42,700 bases of DNA. Origin: Verrucomicrobiota bacterium. Its GTDB lineage: Bacteria > Verrucomicrobiota > Verrucomicrobiia > Limisphaerales > JADLHS01. A program made the position numbers and the translations under genes. Where the stretch lies: contig JAKQDQ010000051.1 in NCBI GenBank assembly GCA_029573725.1, positions 1 to 42,700 of the forward strand, given 5' to 3'. Positions 41,478 to 42,700 of this stretch are shown here, piece by piece. The stretch's first letter is position 1; the number at the start of each line of letters is the position of its first letter. The notes beneath the pieces are model-generated. The model was given only the letters and a program-made list of their open reading frames with translations. It was not told the origin of the DNA and made no database searches.

Positions 41478-42700
41478 TTAACGCAAGTTGGCCGGCTTTG
41501 AAACCAATTTTTCCAAATGGACGAGCCGCGTTTCGAGGTCGGCTATTCTCGCGTCCTTCTCCTTTAGTTCGGCCTCCAGCTTCTGGTTCAATCCCTGAAT
41601 CGCTGCGAGAGCCACGCCGTCGGCGTCCACGGTGGCGATGTGTTTGTCGTCGTGGCCCAGGCCGAAGGCGGCATGAAAATCCTGGGCCATCGGGCCAACG
41701 TGCTTGACGTGATCCTCCTTGAAGTTCCAGCGGCTGATGGGCAGGGCGGCAACTTTTTCCAGGACTTCGCTCGGATTGACTGGCGCGATGTTCTCCTTGC
41801 GATTCCGGTCGGAGATGGGGGCGAAACTCTTGGCGAAGACGTCGCCGTCATTATCCACGATGAAGACTTCGTTGCCGGGGGCATTGAAGGCGACAATCTG
41901 TTGACCGCTACCGCGATTCTCGAAAACTACTGCGGCGTCCGAACTGGTCTGAAAGACATAGAGGCCAATGGCGCTGGCGCTGGCGGGCGTGATTCGCAAT
42001 GCGGCGCCGGCCAATCCGGACGAGGTGTTGGTGATGATCTGCTGGCTCGTGAAGGTATTCGCTTGGTCCCGGCGCGCGACGTTTGAAGTCAGCCTGACAT
42101 CGGGGACAGTGCCACTGGTCAGTTGGGAGGCATTCAGGGCGGTCAGGGCTGAGCCGTTTCCGCTGAGGTTGTTCGCCGGGTTGTTGAAGGTCAACGCGCT
42201 GGAATACGTGCCGGCAAGACGGGCCGAAGGTAGTGTGCCGCTGACCAATGCCGAGGCATTGAGTCCCGTCAAGTCCCCGCCTGTTCCACTGAATGACGTG
42301 GCGGTTACAATGCCGTTGACATCCAACGCGGTGGCAGGGGTGTTCTTATTGATGCCAACAAAACCGCTCGCGCGGATGAGGAATTGGTTGTCACCGGTTG
42401 TAGCAAAATCTCCACCGCTGGAATCGGCCCAGACAAAACTCCCGGTGTGGTTGGCTTTGGCGTCAGCTCCCGCGGCGAACGTGTAATTTGCGGCCACGGT
42501 GTTGCTGCGTCCGCCAGGAATGGTTGCGAAAGCGGAGTCGTTCAAGATCCGGTTGCCCGAGCCGCCGCCGATGGTGCTGGAAGAAGAGTACGTGCCGATG
42601 TGGTTCTTCCCGCCGCCGGCGATGGTGCTGTAGTAGGAGTCTGTGCCGATGTCGTTGCGGTAGCCGCCGCCGATCGTGCTGGCAAGGGAGTTCGTGCCGA
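41478..42700 (-). CDS. Beta-roll fibre protein with S74 intramolecular chaperone domain, 5' end outside window
   Basis: The reading frame is open to the window edge, so the N-terminus is missing. The visible part starts with 17-residue repeats (STIGGGYRNDIGTDSYY, STIAGGGKNHIGTYSSS, STIGGGSGNRILNDSAF), then GRSNTVAANYTFAAGADAKA, and a shaft with LNASQLTSGTVPDVRL-type repeats. The C-terminal ~110 residues are a peptidase S74 domain: SDRNRKENIAPVNPSEVLEKV, ISRWNFKEDHVKHVGPMAQDFHAAF, HIATVDADGVALAAIQGLN, and a final coiled coil. The Ser and the Lys five residues later (S-D-R-N-R-K) match the autocleavage dyad of phage endosialidases. The chaperone trims itself after trimer folding. Confidence 0.88.
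   Translation of the reverse strand, partial: GTNSLASTIGGGYRNDIGTDSYYSTIAGGGKNHIGTYSSSSTIGGGSGNRILNDSAFATIPGGRSNTVAANYTFAAGADAKANHTGSFVWADSSGGDFATTGDNQFLIRASGFVGINKNTPATALDVNGIVTATSFSGTGGDLTGLNASALVSGTLPSARLAGTYSSALTFNNPANNLSGNGSALTALNASQLTSGTVPDVRLTSNVARRDQANTFTSQQIITNTSSGLAGAALRITPASASAIGLYVFQTSSDAAVVFENRGSGQQIVAFNAPGNEVFIVDNDGDVFAKSFAPISDRNRKENIAPVNPSEVLEKVAALPISRWNFKEDHVKHVGPMAQDFHAAFGLGHDDKHIATVDADGVALAAIQGLNQKLEAELKEKDARIADLETRLVHLEKLVSKPANLR

Overview
The window looks like a chromosomal segment of a Verrucomicrobiota bacterium, probably of the Limisphaerales/Pedosphaera lineage. The evidence is the GC-rich sequence, a long-leader prepilin-type protein with a GFTLIELLVV start, surface proteins opening with an FTYQGRL-type domain, and Gram-negative envelope systems (Tol-Pal, Tat, RND efflux). 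The taxonomic call is inference from gene content; there is no rRNA or other marker gene here.

Layout. 1-2.4 kb is a transposon graveyard: the 3' part of an IS3-type transposase, an IS630-type N-terminal fragment and a truncated IS1182/IS5-type fragment. 2.4-6.0 kb is an accessory block ending at tRNA-Cys(GCA). It holds a HEPN ribonuclease-like gene broken by a TAG just before its RxxxxH motif, a Fic protein with a perfect inverted repeat upstream, a small basic protein between two matching hairpins, and a chimeric ORF of integrase and terminase pieces joined at a heptamer repeat. This is the part that looks most like a decayed integrated element. 6.0-8.1 kb is a compact operon: RluA-like pseudouridine synthase, SET-domain methyltransferase, PurN. 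8.1-14.5 kb holds a Tat-exported TIM-barrel protein, an unrecognised 370-aa protein, a TPR lipoprotein coupled to a DUF2203 protein, a tiny bS22/AURKAIP1-like protein and a YbfF-like hydrolase.

14.7-21.3 kb is the envelope core: tolQ-tolR-tolA/tonB-like-tolB-pal, then tatA, a tatC with an unusually large periplasmic loop, and a class II fructose-bisphosphate aldolase. 21.3-22.9 kb has two tandem Hsp20 genes behind an AT-rich leader. 23.2-26.2 kb has a DUF4956 membrane protein, a VTC-type polyphosphate polymerase domain protein and a Gfo/Idh/MocA oxidoreductase. 26.9-33.4 kb is a complete RND efflux operon (permease, adaptor, outer-membrane factor, 4-nt overlaps) with an upstream TetR gene and two matching operator palindromes.

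33.7-37.3 kb carries the prepilin-like protein, an ECF sigma factor / one-TM protein / Spy-CnrX-like three-gene unit, and an alkaline-phosphatase-superfamily protein. 37.7-42.7 kb is a surface-protein cluster: a 690-aa beta-roll protein with 15-residue repeats, two small paralogous secreted proteins, and a beta-roll fibre with an S74 intramolecular chaperone that runs off the window edge.

The best leads are the broken HEPN gene beside Fic, the chimeric phage ORF at tRNA-Cys, the rluA-SET-purN operon, the enlarged TatC, the ECF/Spy-like sensor unit and the phage-fibre-like surface cluster. No CRISPR array or rRNA was seen.
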